Assembly (NCBI GenBank): GCA_015061245.1
Contig: SUWY01000015.1
Location: 1 to 63,026 of the forward strand
From: Bacteroidales bacterium
GTDB taxonomy: Bacteria; Bacteroidota; Bacteroidia; Bacteroidales; Marinifilaceae
Direction: 5' to 3'
DNA: 63,026 bases
Shown: in pieces, positions 18,281 to 27,529 of the stretch
How the letters are laid out: every line of letters starts with the position of its first letter
How positions within the stretch are numbered: the first letter of the stretch is position 1
Made by a program: the position numbers and the translations under genes
Notes under the pieces: model-generated
The model's input: only the letters and a program-made list of their open reading frames with translations
Databases searched by the model: none
Told to the model about the DNA's origin: nothing

Positions 18281-19244
18281 TGTTACTCTCTTTAATTTCA
18301 CTCCAGGCCAAAGCTGCCGCTCCCAATATTGCAACATTACCATCTATTGCTGATGGAAGAATATTAACGCAATCTTTGAATAGAAACATTACACTCTTGT
18401 TGAATGATTTACGTAGAGGATTAAATAGTAAATCTCCGGCTTTTGTCAACCCTCCCATAAGGAAGATTGCTTCAGGACCGGTTATTGCTACGGTATTGGC
18501 CAAGGCCTCGCCCAATATCTCTCCTGTTATTTGGAATACCTGTTGGGCCAATTTGTCGCCGTTGTTTGCGGCTATAGCTACATCTTTCGAGGTGAGTTTG
18601 TTGTATGGAATATCGCGTAGCTCACTCTTAGTATTGGTGGTTGCCATAAGTTCTATGGCTGTTCTTTTTACTCCTGTCGCAGAGCAGTAGGTCTCTAAGC
18701 ACCCTTTTTTGCCACATCCGCACTCGCGACCATCTTTTATGGCGGTTGTATGTCCCAATTCGCCTGCCAATCCGTTATGTCCATAGATTAATCGACCATT
18801 GGCAACATAGCCGCTTCCAAGTCCTGTACCAAGGGTTACCATTACGAAATCCTGCATTCCCTTTGCTCCTCCATATATCTGTTCGCCTAAAGTTGCTGCA
18901 TTGGCATCGTTGGTTATAAATGTAGGAATGCCAAATATCTCCTCCAGTATGTCACAGAATGGAATTACTCCCTGCCATGGCAAGTTTGCGCTCTCTTCAA
19001 TTGAGCGTGTTCTGTAGTTACCACTTGGGGCGCCTACTCCGATAGCGGTAATTTGATACTCCTGATTAATTGAGCCCCATTGCTCTTTTATAGCCAAGGT
19101 TAGTCTTTTAATATATTCATCAATATTGTGGTGACCTGTTGTAGAGATATTTCCCTCTGCAACTACATTACCATCTTTGGTTACGAAGCCAAAAGCGGTG
19201 TTTGTTCCCCCCATATCTATGCCGATACATACACTCTGTTTCAT
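18273..19244 (-). CDS. ROK-family sugar kinase (glucokinase-like)
   Basis: 323 aa from the ATG at 19244. An upstream TTG at 19265 overlaps the -7 promoter box, so it is not a start. The ATP-binding motif IGIDMGGTNTAFGF is N-terminal; TLGTGLGSG is the second phosphate motif; the ROK signature includes GHTTAIKDGRECGCGKKGCLE with the zinc-binding cysteines. It likely phosphorylates glucose or an N-acyl hexosamine in the cytoplasm; the exact sugar cannot be read. Overlaps the acyltransferase gene downstream. Confidence 0.9.
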   Translation of the reverse strand: MKQSVCIGIDMGGTNTAFGFVTKDGNVVAEGNISTTGHHNIDEYIKRLTLAIKEQWGSINQEYQITAIGVGAPSGNYRTRSIEESANLPWQGVIPFCDILEEIFGIPTFITNDANAATLGEQIYGGAKGMQDFVMVTLGTGLGSGYVANGRLIYGHNGLAGELGHTTAIKDGRECGCGKKGCLETYCSATGVKRTAIELMATTNTKSELRDIPYNKLTSKDVAIAANNGDKLAQQVFQITGEILGEALANTVAITGPEAIFLMGGLTKAGDLLFNPLRKSFNKSVMFLFKDCVNILPSAIDGNVAILGAAALAWSEIKESNNG

Positions 19245-19262
19245 AATAGTAAACTGTTTATG

Positions 19263-19270
19263 CAAAGTTA
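19263..19270 (-). promoter_or_regulatory. -7 box upstream of the ROK kinase
   Basis: TAACTTTG on the minus strand, an exact TAnnTTTG match, about 20 bases before the ATG. It lies in the short gap after the tRNA methyltransferase gene. Confidence 0.5.
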
Positions 19271-19280
19271 ATAATTATTG

Positions 19281-19988
19281 TCATAGGTAGAAATCCTGCA
19301 TCAATTTGTTATACTCTTCGCTACGTACGTTGGGTGCGCTATATAGAGTGATTTTACCATAACTTGTTTGCATTTCATTATGGACAAACTGGATTATGTA
19401 ACGAACTGCCGGAGAATCTGCGAAAGAGTGAATCTTATCTATATGATATACTCCAATCTTTTGTTGTGCTGCATATTTAAGCAGAAGTTCTGCTTCTATT
19501 GTAGGCAGAATAAGAGTAAAGCGTCCATCGGGAGCAAGAAGCTCTTTCATTACATGCTCTAATAGTCTTGTATGCGAGAACTGTTCGTTACAATGTCGAG
19601 CAATACTTAACTCATTATTTGGATTTTTAATCGAGTTGATAAAGAATGGAGGGTTGCACAAGATGGCGTTGTAGCGTGTGGTTGGCAAATAATCAAATAC
19701 AGATATTTGCTGTGCAGATATTCTTTCGCTCCATGGCGACTCTTTAAAGTTCTCTTCACTCTGTTTGGTTGCCTGTGCATCAATCTCTATTGCATGAATT
19801 GTTGCCGTTTCTGAGCGTTGTGCAGCCATTAAGGCAATCACTCCGGTACCACAGCCAATGTCTAAAATAAAACCGGAGGCGGGAATGAAGCCCATTGCAC
19901 CGACCAATACTCCGTCGGTTCCGACTTTCATTGCCGCCCCCTGTTGTTCTACCTTGAATTGCTTAAATCTAAACCAAGAGTTCCCCAT
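19281..19988 (-). CDS. trmN6: tRNA1(Val) (adenine(37)-N6)-methyltransferase
   Basis: 235 aa. SAM-binding motif ILDIGCGTGVIALMAAQR and the N6-adenine catalytic motif NPPFF identify the TrmN6/YfiC branch of class I methyltransferases, which methylates A37 of valine tRNA. The starting sequence WFRFKQFKVEQQGAAMKVGTD is typical of this family. It follows the DUF5606 gene by 10 bases in a conserved minus-strand cluster. Confidence 0.85.
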   Translation of the reverse strand: MGNSWFRFKQFKVEQQGAAMKVGTDGVLVGAMGFIPASGFILDIGCGTGVIALMAAQRSETATIHAIEIDAQATKQSEENFKESPWSERISAQQISVFDYLPTTRYNAILCNPPFFINSIKNPNNELSIARHCNEQFSHTRLLEHVMKELLAPDGRFTLILPTIEAELLLKYAAQQKIGVYHIDKIHSFADSPAVRYIIQFVHNEMQTSYGKITLYSAPNVRSEEYNKLMQDFYL

Positions 19989-19998
19989 AAATATAGGA

Positions 19999-20415
19999 TT
20001 ACTCTGCAGACGAGGTCTCGTTCTCCTCCTCTTCGGTAAAGTCTAACATGTTGTTCTCGCACAACTGGTTGTACCACAATACAACTTTACGCATATCTGA
20101 TAGATATACGCGATCGCGGTCGTAGTTTGGAAGAGCCTTCTCAAATACCTCGCGAATCTTCTCGTCGCTCTCTTTGTGATTGATTGTAGGTTTACCGCCG
20201 GCATTCTCTTTCATTTGGTTCAATACCTTTGATAGAGGAATCTCCTCCTCATCGGTATATATCGCAATATCGCCCAATGAGATAACTTTTGCATCGGTGC
20301 GAACTTGGGTACGCTTTTTATCAGCCAATGACTCTACAATAACAATCTTTGGCGATGAACTTATAAATTTGAAAAGTCCTGACTTTCCAGAAATAGCTAA
20401 AATTTCCTTTAACAT
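19999..20415 (-). CDS. DUF5606 domain protein
   Basis: A 138-aa acidic, cytoplasmic protein beginning MLKEILAISGKSGLFKFISS, which matches the Bacteroidetes DUF5606 family. A beta-rich N-terminal half precedes a helical tail and a Glu-rich end. Function unknown. The neighbourhood yajC-ybbR-coaE-DUF5606 is conserved across Bacteroidales, which supports a housekeeping role. Confidence 0.8.
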   Translation of the reverse strand: MLKEILAISGKSGLFKFISSSPKIVIVESLADKKRTQVRTDAKVISLGDIAIYTDEEEIPLSKVLNQMKENAGGKPTINHKESDEKIREVFEKALPNYDRDRVYLSDMRKVVLWYNQLCENNMLDFTEEEENETSSAE

Positions 20416-20460
20416 GATTTTATGTGTTACTTTTATTAATAATCAATTTACGGTGCGAAT

Positions 20461-21054
20461 TTACAAAATTTTTTCCAATGTCTTTAGGAGTTGTTCCAAT
20501 TCAGAACAATTATCATTGGTGTAAATTACATAGTGCGATTTTGAAATCTTCTCCTCGTCGGAGAGCTGGTTCTTTATGCGTGCAACAACTTGCTCTCGGC
20601 TGCAGTTGTCACGCTCCATAGTGCGTTTGATTCTGGTTTCGAGGTTGGCTGTTACGCATATAATTTTGTCAAATCGGTCAGCCCATCCACACTCATGTAA
20701 TATGGCCGATTCCATGAATACGGCACTACATTTGAACCCTTTACTCCACTCACAAAATTTATCCCAAACTGCAGGGTGGACAATAGCATTAACTTTTTCT
20801 TTTGCGTTATTGTTATTGAATATTATCTTGGCCAGTTCCTGACGATTTAATTTACCATTTGTGTCGTAGATATCTTTGCCGAAAAGAGAGATTAGTTGAC
20901 TTTTAGTTTCGGGGTCGGAATCTATAATCTTTTTAGCCTCGATATCTGCATAGAAGACCGGATGTCCCATGATTTGTACCATTTTAGCAATGGTACTTTT
21001 TCCGGAACCGATACCTCCGGTTATTGCAATTTGGGCCTTAGTGTTTTGCTCCAT
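20461..21054 (-). CDS. coaE: Dephospho-CoA kinase
   Basis: 197 aa with P-loop GGIGSGKST (14-22), the YADIEAKKII segment and the ICVTANLETRIKR lid region of CoaE. It phosphorylates dephospho-CoA in the last step of coenzyme A synthesis. Its ATG shares a base with the upstream YbbR stop (ATGA-type overlap at 21054), so the two genes are translationally coupled. Confidence 0.95.
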   Translation of the reverse strand: MEQNTKAQIAITGGIGSGKSTIAKMVQIMGHPVFYADIEAKKIIDSDPETKSQLISLFGKDIYDTNGKLNRQELAKIIFNNNNAKEKVNAIVHPAVWDKFCEWSKGFKCSAVFMESAILHECGWADRFDKIICVTANLETRIKRTMERDNCSREQVVARIKNQLSDEEKISKSHYVIYTNDNCSELEQLLKTLEKIL

Positions 21055-22004
21055 TATTCAATTATGTATTCAACGCGTTGGGGAGTAATGGTCAGATTCT
21101 CAATGTATGATGGAGTCTCAGTGGCCTTAATGTTTAGGAAACTGCGACCATCTTTAGTGTCGTTATAATCAACAACAATGTGAATGTTGTCTTTTAGCGA
21201 CTCTTCATACCTGCTTAATCCAACTTTGTATGTTAGTTTGGCACTCTCCGGAAAGAGAGCCATTCTGACATTGGAGGGTAAATTAATCACATTGATTATT
21301 GCATTGCGCTCTGCTTCAGTTGTTTGCTCTGCGTCTATCTCCACCTTAACTTTGTCGGTACTATAGGCAACGTTGTGAGTAGGAACTAAATTTATCTCCT
21401 GTTGAATAGAGGAGTTCAACTCCTTTTTTATAAGAGGCTCTGTGGTAATATACTCAATAGAATCAATACTTTCGTGGGCCCCTTTTATTGTAACACTCTT
21501 TGGTTCTATCTTTATGTCACCTTTTTGAGTGTATAATTTGTTGAATGATATGTTACAATCAAGTTTAACCGGAACCTCTTTACTTGCAATCTCTTCAAGA
21601 GTAAAATCAATACTTTCCGGATTTATTGTTGTAACAGAAAGAGAGGGGGTTAGTTGCATACTAATCCTCTCTCTTAAATCTTGTTGACTGATGTGGACTC
21701 TATTGGAACGTCCTCCATGCAACAACTCATCAATGTTGAATGTTATGTCGTTTTTGGCAAAGTCAACTTGTAACTTTATCAAATTGAAACCTCGCCCACT
21801 AACACCAACTTTGATGGCGGTAGGAAGCTCAGAACTGACAATTTTGTTTTGTGGCAGATTTGTAAATTCAATAGGTACACTTATCTCTGTTGAGTAACTT
21901 TTGCCAAGCATGGTCAATAACCAAAGCAAAATAGCAAATGCTACGCAAATGAAATATACAGACAAAATTTGCAGTTTACTCTTCCTTCCTAATGCCATTG
22001 TCAA
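21054..22004 (-). CDS. YbbR-like domain protein
   Basis: 316 aa with one N-terminal membrane segment (about 13-32) and an extracytoplasmic part built of YbbR-type beta repeats (KIVSSELPTAIKVGVSGRGF, PVKLDCNISF). YbbR/CdaR proteins in other phyla regulate diadenylate cyclase; no such partner is seen here. It abuts the yajC stop directly and overlaps coaE. Confidence 0.85.
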   Translation of the reverse strand: MTMALGRKSKLQILSVYFICVAFAILLWLLTMLGKSYSTEISVPIEFTNLPQNKIVSSELPTAIKVGVSGRGFNLIKLQVDFAKNDITFNIDELLHGGRSNRVHISQQDLRERISMQLTPSLSVTTINPESIDFTLEEIASKEVPVKLDCNISFNKLYTQKGDIKIEPKSVTIKGAHESIDSIEYITTEPLIKKELNSSIQQEINLVPTHNVAYSTDKVKVEIDAEQTTEAERNAIINVINLPSNVRMALFPESAKLTYKVGLSRYEESLKDNIHIVVDYNDTKDGRSFLNIKATETPSYIENLTITPQRVEYIIE

Positions 22005-22319
22005 TTATTTTGCAGGCTGAGCGTCGGTCATGTCCTTAATGATGGCTGCTTTATCAACCTTAATCTTTACCTCGTGTGCAACCTCTAGCATTACATAGTA
22101 GTCAGCAACCTCGGTAATCTTTCCATACAATCCTCCGGTTGTAACAACTTTATCTCCCTTTTGCAAAGAGTCTCTGAAGTTTCTCAACTCTTTCTGACGC
22201 TTCATTTGAGGGCGAATCATAAAGAAGTAGAATACAACGAAAATAAGAATAATAGGCAAGAAACTCATAATTGGGTTTGCCTGCTCTGCTCCTGCCTGGA
22301 GCGCTAATAGTACATTCAT
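22005..22319 (-). CDS. yajC: Preprotein translocase subunit YajC
   Basis: 104 aa with one transmembrane segment (about 19-40) and the family motif PQMKRQKELRNFRDSLQKGD followed by VVTTGGLYGKI. It belongs to the Sec accessory complex with SecDF. It is followed directly by ybbR. Confidence 0.95.
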   Translation of the reverse strand: MNVLLALQAGAEQANPIMSFLPIILIFVVFYFFMIRPQMKRQKELRNFRDSLQKGDKVVTTGGLYGKITEVADYYVMLEVAHEVKIKVDKAAIIKDMTDAQPAK

Positions 22320-22351
22320 TTTTTAGTCTATTTAATTGGTTTTACATTCAG

Positions 22352-22762
22352 TTAGTTTACGATTGCAGAAAATGGAAGTTTAATAACCCCGTTTTTTACG
22401 TTTGCAAAGATACGAATTTCTTTCATTTGAAATCCATTTCTACCGGCAGAATTGAATTCTATATCTATTTTGCAGCTGTCATTAGGGTTTATACTCTTCT
22501 TTTGCAACTCAATGGTGGTACATGGACAGTCGGTTTTCACATCTTTTATGATTAAATTACTCTTACCGACGTTCTTAAGTGTGAATGTGTAGCCGACAAT
22601 ATCTCCGGCATTAATCTCATCGAAATCGTAAAATTCCGGTGTCATAATATATTGCGTAGTGTCGGTGGTGCTATTCTCTTCTGCTCTGTTTTCCTTCTCC
22701 TTGCATGATGGGAAAAATATGCAGAGGAATAATATGAATATAATAAAATGTATAGACCTCAT
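22352..22762 (-). CDS. DUF1573 lipoprotein
   Basis: A 136-aa lipoprotein; MRSIHFIIFILFLCIFFPSC carries the lipobox. The DUF1573 immunoglobulin-like fold is recognisable from FDEINAGDIVGYTFTLKN, VKTDCPCTTIEL and CKIDIEFNSAGR. Function unknown; such proteins are common in Bacteroidetes envelopes. It lies 32 bases before yajC and is probably the first gene of that transcript. Confidence 0.85.
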   Translation of the reverse strand: MRSIHFIIFILFLCIFFPSCKEKENRAEENSTTDTTQYIMTPEFYDFDEINAGDIVGYTFTLKNVGKSNLIIKDVKTDCPCTTIELQKKSINPNDSCKIDIEFNSAGRNGFQMKEIRIFANVKNGVIKLPFSAIVN

Positions 22763-22769
22763 TTTTTAC

Positions 22770-22791
22770 TAATTTTGTGGTTGCAAAGGTA
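22770..22791. promoter_or_regulatory. Divergent promoters between DUF1573 and queA
   Basis: TAATTTTG at 22770-22777 points right towards queA, and TACCTTTG (22784-22791 on the minus strand) points left towards DUF1573. Both match TAnnTTTG exactly, and the two boxes are only 6 bases apart, so polymerases should compete. Confidence 0.55.
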
Positions 22792-22799
22792 ATGGAAAT

Positions 22800-24032
22800 A
22801 TGATGGAGAACAAAATAGATCTATATAAGCATATATCAATGGAGCAATTTGACTATGAGTTGCCAGATGAGCGCATAGCCAAATATCCAATGTCCGATAG
22901 GGATAAGAGTAAATTGTTGCTGTTTAATAATGGCGATATTGCTCATACAACCTTTTCCGATGTTGTAAATATTTTGAACGGCAATGAGTTATTGATATTT
23001 AACAATACAAAGGTAATTCATGCCCGTCTCTTTTTCAGAAAGGCAACCGGAGCTATAATCGAGATATTCTGTTTGGAACCGGTAAAGCCTGCCGATTACG
23101 CTTGTAATTTTGCCGAGCGTGAAAGTTGCGAGTGGCGCTGCTTGGTTGGAAATTTGAAGAAGTGGAAAGGTGGTGTTATAAGTTGCGAATTTGAACTAAA
23201 TGGCGAAACTTTAATACTCAATGCAGAGAAGGTAGAAGTTTTGGATGGGGGCGAGGTTACAATTCGTTTCACATGGAGTTCGGATTGCTCCTTTGCCGAG
23301 GTTTTGGAGAGTTGTGGCAAAATACCTATTCCTCCATATCTGAATAGAGAGTCGGAATCATCTGATACGCTTCGTTATCAGACAGTCTATTCAAAAAATG
23401 AGGGCTCGGTAGCAGCACCTACAGCTGGATTGCACTTTACCCAATCTATAATAGAAACTCTTAAAAGCAAGGGAGTTACAACCGACGAGGTTACCCTTCA
23501 TGTAGGAGCAGGAACCTTTAGACCGGTGAAATCGGAGTTGATAGGTGGTCATGATATGCATACAGAGCATGTTATAATCAAACGCACAACTGTCGAGAAT
23601 ATCTTAAATGCGAAAGCCGATATAGTTGCTGTTGGAACAACCTCGGTTAGAACTTTGGAGAGTCTCTATTGGATGGGAGTTAAAAGAGTGATGGGAATAG
23701 ATGAGTTTAACCACATTAAGCAGTGGGAGCCATACTCACTATTGCAAAATGTTTCGCTCCGGGAGGCGATGCAGGCACTGTTAACATGGTTTGATGAGTC
23801 GGAATCCGAGAGTTTAAAGGCGGCAACCACAATCATAATTGTACCGGGATACAAGTATAGAGTAGTGAACAGACTCTTTACCAATTTTCATCAACCCCAC
23901 AGCACGCTTCTACTTTTAGTTGCAGCAGCAATAGGGGAGAGTTGGCACGATGTATATAACTATGCCATGGCAAATGATTTCCGCTTCTTAAGTTATGGAG
24001 ATAGCAGCTTATTGAGTGTAAATAACTTATAG
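22800..24032 (+). CDS. queA: S-adenosylmethionine:tRNA ribosyltransferase-isomerase
   Basis: 410 aa, slightly longer than the E. coli enzyme. Signatures: DYELPDERIAKYP at the start, the strand FNNTKVIHARL, VAAPTAGLHFT, HVGAGTFRPVK and NFHQPHSTLLLLVAAA. It transfers the ribose part of SAM to preQ1 in tRNA to make epoxyqueuosine. The ATG at 22839 (MEQFDYEL) would also fit the family N-terminus. It ends 2 bases before the next gene. Confidence 0.95.
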   Translation: MMENKIDLYKHISMEQFDYELPDERIAKYPMSDRDKSKLLLFNNGDIAHTTFSDVVNILNGNELLIFNNTKVIHARLFFRKATGAIIEIFCLEPVKPADYACNFAERESCEWRCLVGNLKKWKGGVISCEFELNGETLILNAEKVEVLDGGEVTIRFTWSSDCSFAEVLESCGKIPIPPYLNRESESSDTLRYQTVYSKNEGSVAAPTAGLHFTQSIIETLKSKGVTTDEVTLHVGAGTFRPVKSELIGGHDMHTEHVIIKRTTVENILNAKADIVAVGTTSVRTLESLYWMGVKRVMGIDEFNHIKQWEPYSLLQNVSLREAMQALLTWFDESESESLKAATTIIIVPGYKYRVVNRLFTNFHQPHSTLLLLVAAAIGESWHDVYNYAMANDFRFLSYGDSSLLSVNNL

Positions 24033-24034
24033 TA

Positions 24035-24466
24035 ATGATTTTTCCACCGTTCGAATATAAGGTCAGACTCTTTCAAGGACAGAGGCAACTCTTCGATATA
24101 ATTCGAAACCGATATGTTGTTCTTACTCCCGAGGAGTGGGTGCGTCAACATCTGGTTCACTATTTGATAAATGTGTTGAACTACCCCAAGGGTTTGATTG
24201 CATTAGAGAAGCAGGTGCCATTGAATGGTTTGAATCGTAGATTCGATTTGGTGTGTTATAAATCTGACGGTTCGGTATTTTTACTTGTAGAGTGTAAAAA
24301 GGGCGGTGTTAAACTAAATCAGCAGGTATTTGATCAGGCATTTTGCTACAATACGGAATTGAGTGCTTGCCATATAGCCATAACCAATGGCGATGAGCTG
24401 ATGTGTGGAACTCTTACCAATGGTAAGCTACACCTTAGCAACGAGTTGCCACAATACATAAAGTAG
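24035..24466 (+). CDS. Stand-alone HsdR N-terminal-like nuclease-fold protein
   Basis: A 143-aa protein matching the type I restriction enzyme R N-terminal domain (HSDR_N_2): EEWVRQHLVHYLINVL, then RRFDLVCYKSDGSVFLLVECKK, in which Asp and the ECK triad form a PD-(D/E)XK pattern. It has no motor domain and no HsdM/S neighbours. It is widespread in Bacteroidetes beside queA, so a housekeeping DNA role is likelier than restriction. Function is not established. Confidence 0.8.
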   Translation: MIFPPFEYKVRLFQGQRQLFDIIRNRYVVLTPEEWVRQHLVHYLINVLNYPKGLIALEKQVPLNGLNRRFDLVCYKSDGSVFLLVECKKGGVKLNQQVFDQAFCYNTELSACHIAITNGDELMCGTLTNGKLHLSNELPQYIK

Positions 24467-24491
24467 GGTTGCTTTTATACCTTATTTGTTT

Positions 24492-24499
24492 TAATTTTG
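24492..24499 (+). promoter_or_regulatory. -7 box upstream of DUF4954 gene
   Basis: TAATTTTG, an exact TAnnTTTG, 28 bases before the ATG; a purine-rich TAGGAGAG ribosome site follows. Confidence 0.5.
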
Positions 24500-24527
24500 T
24501 AGTTATAACAGAGTAATTAGGAGAGTC

Positions 24528-26411
24528 ATGTTGCGATTATTGACAGACCAGGAGATAGATATTCTTGAAAATAACGGATGTATTGCCGAGGATTGGAGCA
24601 GAATAAAGGTGGGTAACGGTTTCTTACCCGAGAATGTTCAACGTACAAAATTTTATGGTGATATACGTCTGTTCGGCAATACCGGTACAGTGTTACTTGA
24701 TGGAGTGGTTGCCACAAATTGCGGTGTGTTTGACTCTGTGCTACATAACTGCGAGGTTGGAAAAGATTCATACATTGAGCATGTCTCAATGTTGAGCAAC
24801 TACAACATATCTGCCAATTGTGTGATACGCAATGTGCAGCGATTGGCTGTAATAGGTGAAACCTCGTTCGGAAACGGAGTTGAGGTGTCGGTAATGGATG
24901 AGACCGGAGGTCGAAAAATTCCGATTTTTAACCGTCTTTCGGCGGTTGTTGCCTATTTAGCTGTCTTTTATCGCTACAAAACCGACATACTGAAAATTAT
25001 ACAACATCTTGTAGCTGACTACGTTGCATCGATAACAACAACTCAAGGTTTTATAGGCGAGGGCTCACAGATTGAGGGGTGTGGAAATATTATTAATACC
25101 CGCATCGGGGAGTGTGCCGAGGTGAGCCAGGTAATATCTTTGGAGAATGGTTCAATTAACAGTGCCTCATATTCACCTGTGGTGGTGCGAAATGGAGTCA
25201 TAGCAAAAGATTTTATCATAGCGTGTGGTTCGGTAGTTGAGAATAATAGCCATATAGAGCGTTGTTTTGTTGGTGAATCTTCAAAAATTGCCAATGGCTT
25301 TACCGCTCATGACTCATTGTTTTTCGCAAACTGTCAATTGGAGAATGGCGAGGCGTGTGCAATATTTGCAGCTCCCTATACAGTGAGTATGCACAAATCT
25401 ACACTACTTATAGGAGGTCTGTTCTCGTTCTTTAATGCCGGTTCCGGTAGTAATCAGAGTAATCATCTATATAAATTGGGCCCTATTCATCAGGGTATTA
25501 CCGAGCGAGGAGTTAAATTTGCAAGCGGTTCATACATCTTGTGGCCGGCAAAGATTGGAGCCTTTTCAATGGTAATGGGCCACCACTACAACCATCCTGA
25601 TACCTCCGATTTCCCATTCTCATATTTGATTGAGAAGAGCGGGCAGGAGTATCTTGTGCCTGGAGCTTCATTGAGAAGTGCAGGAACTCATAGGGATGTT
25701 CGTAAATGGCCGAAACGTGATGAGCGTAAAAGTACCGAGCCCATCGATTCAATCTCATTCGAGTGGTTGTCGCCCTATACCGTAGGAAAGTGTATAGATG
25801 CACGTAACACCCTATTGCAAATCAAAAAGCAGTTGAAGCCTGTCGATGGGTATTATACCGTTGAGGGAATAAAGATAAAGACAACAGCTTTGGAGCAGGG
25901 AATAGAGTTATATGGAGCTGCTATCGATATCTTCATTGGAGAGAGGGTAGAGCGTTTTGGTAAGCCTGAACCGGGTATAGCTGATAGTTGGGTTGATCTT
26001 GCAGGACTATTGGCCCCCAAGGATGAGGTAAATCACTTTATGGCTCTGATGTGTAACGATGAGGGATTGACAATTGCAAAATTATCAAAGATGGTCTGCT
26101 CGCTTCATGCCGGTTATGATGAGTGGTGCAATGAGTGGTGTGGTGCAATTATCGATTCGGAGTATGGCTCGGATATTAGTGCCGATGAGTTGATTCGTCG
26201 GGGAGCCGAGGCTAAAATATGGTTGCTAAAGATGGTACTGAGCGATGCTGCAAAAGAGTTTTCTCCTGCATCGACAGTCGGATTCGGAATGGATGCCGAT
26301 ACCATGGAGCAGGTAAATTGTGATATTGAAAATGTACGTGGAGCACTTGAAGATAATCCACTTGTCTGCTCACTACTTGAAGATATATTAACATTGGAAA
26401 CAAAAATATAA
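24528..26411 (+). CDS. DUF4954 left-handed beta-helix protein
   Basis: 627 aa. Residues about 30-300 show hexapeptide-like repeats of a left-handed beta helix (GNTGTVLLDGVVATNCGVFD, NGVIAKDFIIACGSVVENNS), as in sugar-nucleotide acyltransferases, and the C-terminal half is helical. This composition is that of Bacteroidetes DUF4954 proteins. No substrate is known. It is followed after 13 bases by meaB. Confidence 0.8.
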   Translation: MLRLLTDQEIDILENNGCIAEDWSRIKVGNGFLPENVQRTKFYGDIRLFGNTGTVLLDGVVATNCGVFDSVLHNCEVGKDSYIEHVSMLSNYNISANCVIRNVQRLAVIGETSFGNGVEVSVMDETGGRKIPIFNRLSAVVAYLAVFYRYKTDILKIIQHLVADYVASITTTQGFIGEGSQIEGCGNIINTRIGECAEVSQVISLENGSINSASYSPVVVRNGVIAKDFIIACGSVVENNSHIERCFVGESSKIANGFTAHDSLFFANCQLENGEACAIFAAPYTVSMHKSTLLIGGLFSFFNAGSGSNQSNHLYKLGPIHQGITERGVKFASGSYILWPAKIGAFSMVMGHHYNHPDTSDFPFSYLIEKSGQEYLVPGASLRSAGTHRDVRKWPKRDERKSTEPIDSISFEWLSPYTVGKCIDARNTLLQIKKQLKPVDGYYTVEGIKIKTTALEQGIELYGAAIDIFIGERVERFGKPEPGIADSWVDLAGLLAPKDEVNHFMALMCNDEGLTIAKLSKMVCSLHAGYDEWCNEWCGAIIDSEYGSDISADELIRRGAEAKIWLLKMVLSDAAKEFSPASTVGFGMDADTMEQVNCDIENVRGALEDNPLVCSLLEDILTLETKI

Positions 26412-26424
26412 ATAGCATACAATT

Positions 26425-27516
26425 ATGGAACATCCTGAAAATAGCCCTGAGTATGAGGGATTGAAGGTAAATAAGGGGATTGAAGCTCCTGCACCAATGA
26501 ATCCTCGTTTGGCTGAACGCTTGAAGAATATTCGCAAGCGAGAGTTAAGCGTGCAAGAGTATGTTGATGGAATATTGCGAGGCGATATTAATATATTGAG
26601 TCAGGCTATTACTTTGGTTGAGAGTTTAAGAACTGATCATCAGAAATTGGCGCAAGAGATAATTCGTCAGTGTTTACCATCTTCTGGAAGGTGTGTTAGA
26701 ATCGGTATTACAGGTGTTCCCGGAGCCGGAAAGAGTACCTTTATTGAGGCTTTCGGTAAGTTTTTGACCGGTGAGGGACATAAGGTGGCAGTCCTTGCAA
26801 TCGATCCGAGTAGTGAGCGTTCAAAGGGAAGTATTCTTGGCGACAAGACCCGAATGGAGGAGTTGGCTTGCGACCCACACGCCTATATTCGTCCTTCACC
26901 ATCGGCAGGTTCGCTCGGTGGCGTTGCCCGCAAAACGCGCGAGGCTATGATACTTTGTGAGGTGGCCGGCTTCGATGTGGTGATTGTTGAGACCGTTGGA
27001 GTTGGTCAGAGCGAGATTGCTGCCCACTCAATGGTTGATTTCTTCCTGCTTGTTCAGATTGCCGGAGCAGGTGATGAGCTTCAGGGAATCAAGCGAGGAA
27101 TCATGGAGATGGCTGATAGTATTGTCATTAATAAAGCTGATGGTAACAATATAACCCGTGCCCAATTGGCAAAGACACAGTTGCAAACTGCGCTTCACTT
27201 CTTCCCGCCACACGAGTCGGGAGTTGAGCCGACAGTTAATACCTGTTCTGCATACGAGAAGACCGGAATCAAGGAGATTTGGGATAATATCCTGAACTAT
27301 TGCAGTAAAACCCAGCAGAATGGTTACTTCGAGAGCCGTAGAAGCGAACAGGCGAAATATTGGATGTACGAGACTATCAATGAGCAGCTTCGTCAGCGCT
27401 TCTATGAGAGTCAGAAAGAGAATATCCAGGCAGCGGAAAAGCGGGTTTTGAACAACGAGCAGAGCTCCTTTATGGCAGCCTTCGAGTTGCTCGATAACTA
27501 CTTTAAGGAGCAGTAG
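26425..27516 (+). CDS. meaB: Methylmalonyl-CoA mutase-associated GTPase
   Basis: 363 aa of the G3E family: Walker A GVPGAGKST at 97-105, AIDPSSERSKGSILGDKTRM, VETVGVGQSE, and NKAD as the guanine-specificity motif. MeaB loads and protects cobalamin on methylmalonyl-CoA mutase in the succinate/propionate pathway. The mutase genes are not in the window. The C-terminal helical arm (QAKYWMYETINEQLRQRF) is present, so the protein is complete. Confidence 0.93.
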   Translation: MEHPENSPEYEGLKVNKGIEAPAPMNPRLAERLKNIRKRELSVQEYVDGILRGDINILSQAITLVESLRTDHQKLAQEIIRQCLPSSGRCVRIGITGVPGAGKSTFIEAFGKFLTGEGHKVAVLAIDPSSERSKGSILGDKTRMEELACDPHAYIRPSPSAGSLGGVARKTREAMILCEVAGFDVVIVETVGVGQSEIAAHSMVDFFLLVQIAGAGDELQGIKRGIMEMADSIVINKADGNNITRAQLAKTQLQTALHFFPPHESGVEPTVNTCSAYEKTGIKEIWDNILNYCSKTQQNGYFESRRSEQAKYWMYETINEQLRQRFYESQKENIQAAEKRVLNNEQSSFMAAFELLDNYFKEQ

Positions 27517-27529
27517 TAGTTTGCGTTGA

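Noticed and set aside
24035-24466. HsdR-N-like protein as part of a type I restriction system
   Set aside because: No motor, HsdM or HsdS genes nearby, and the context (queA, DUF4954, meaB) is housekeeping.
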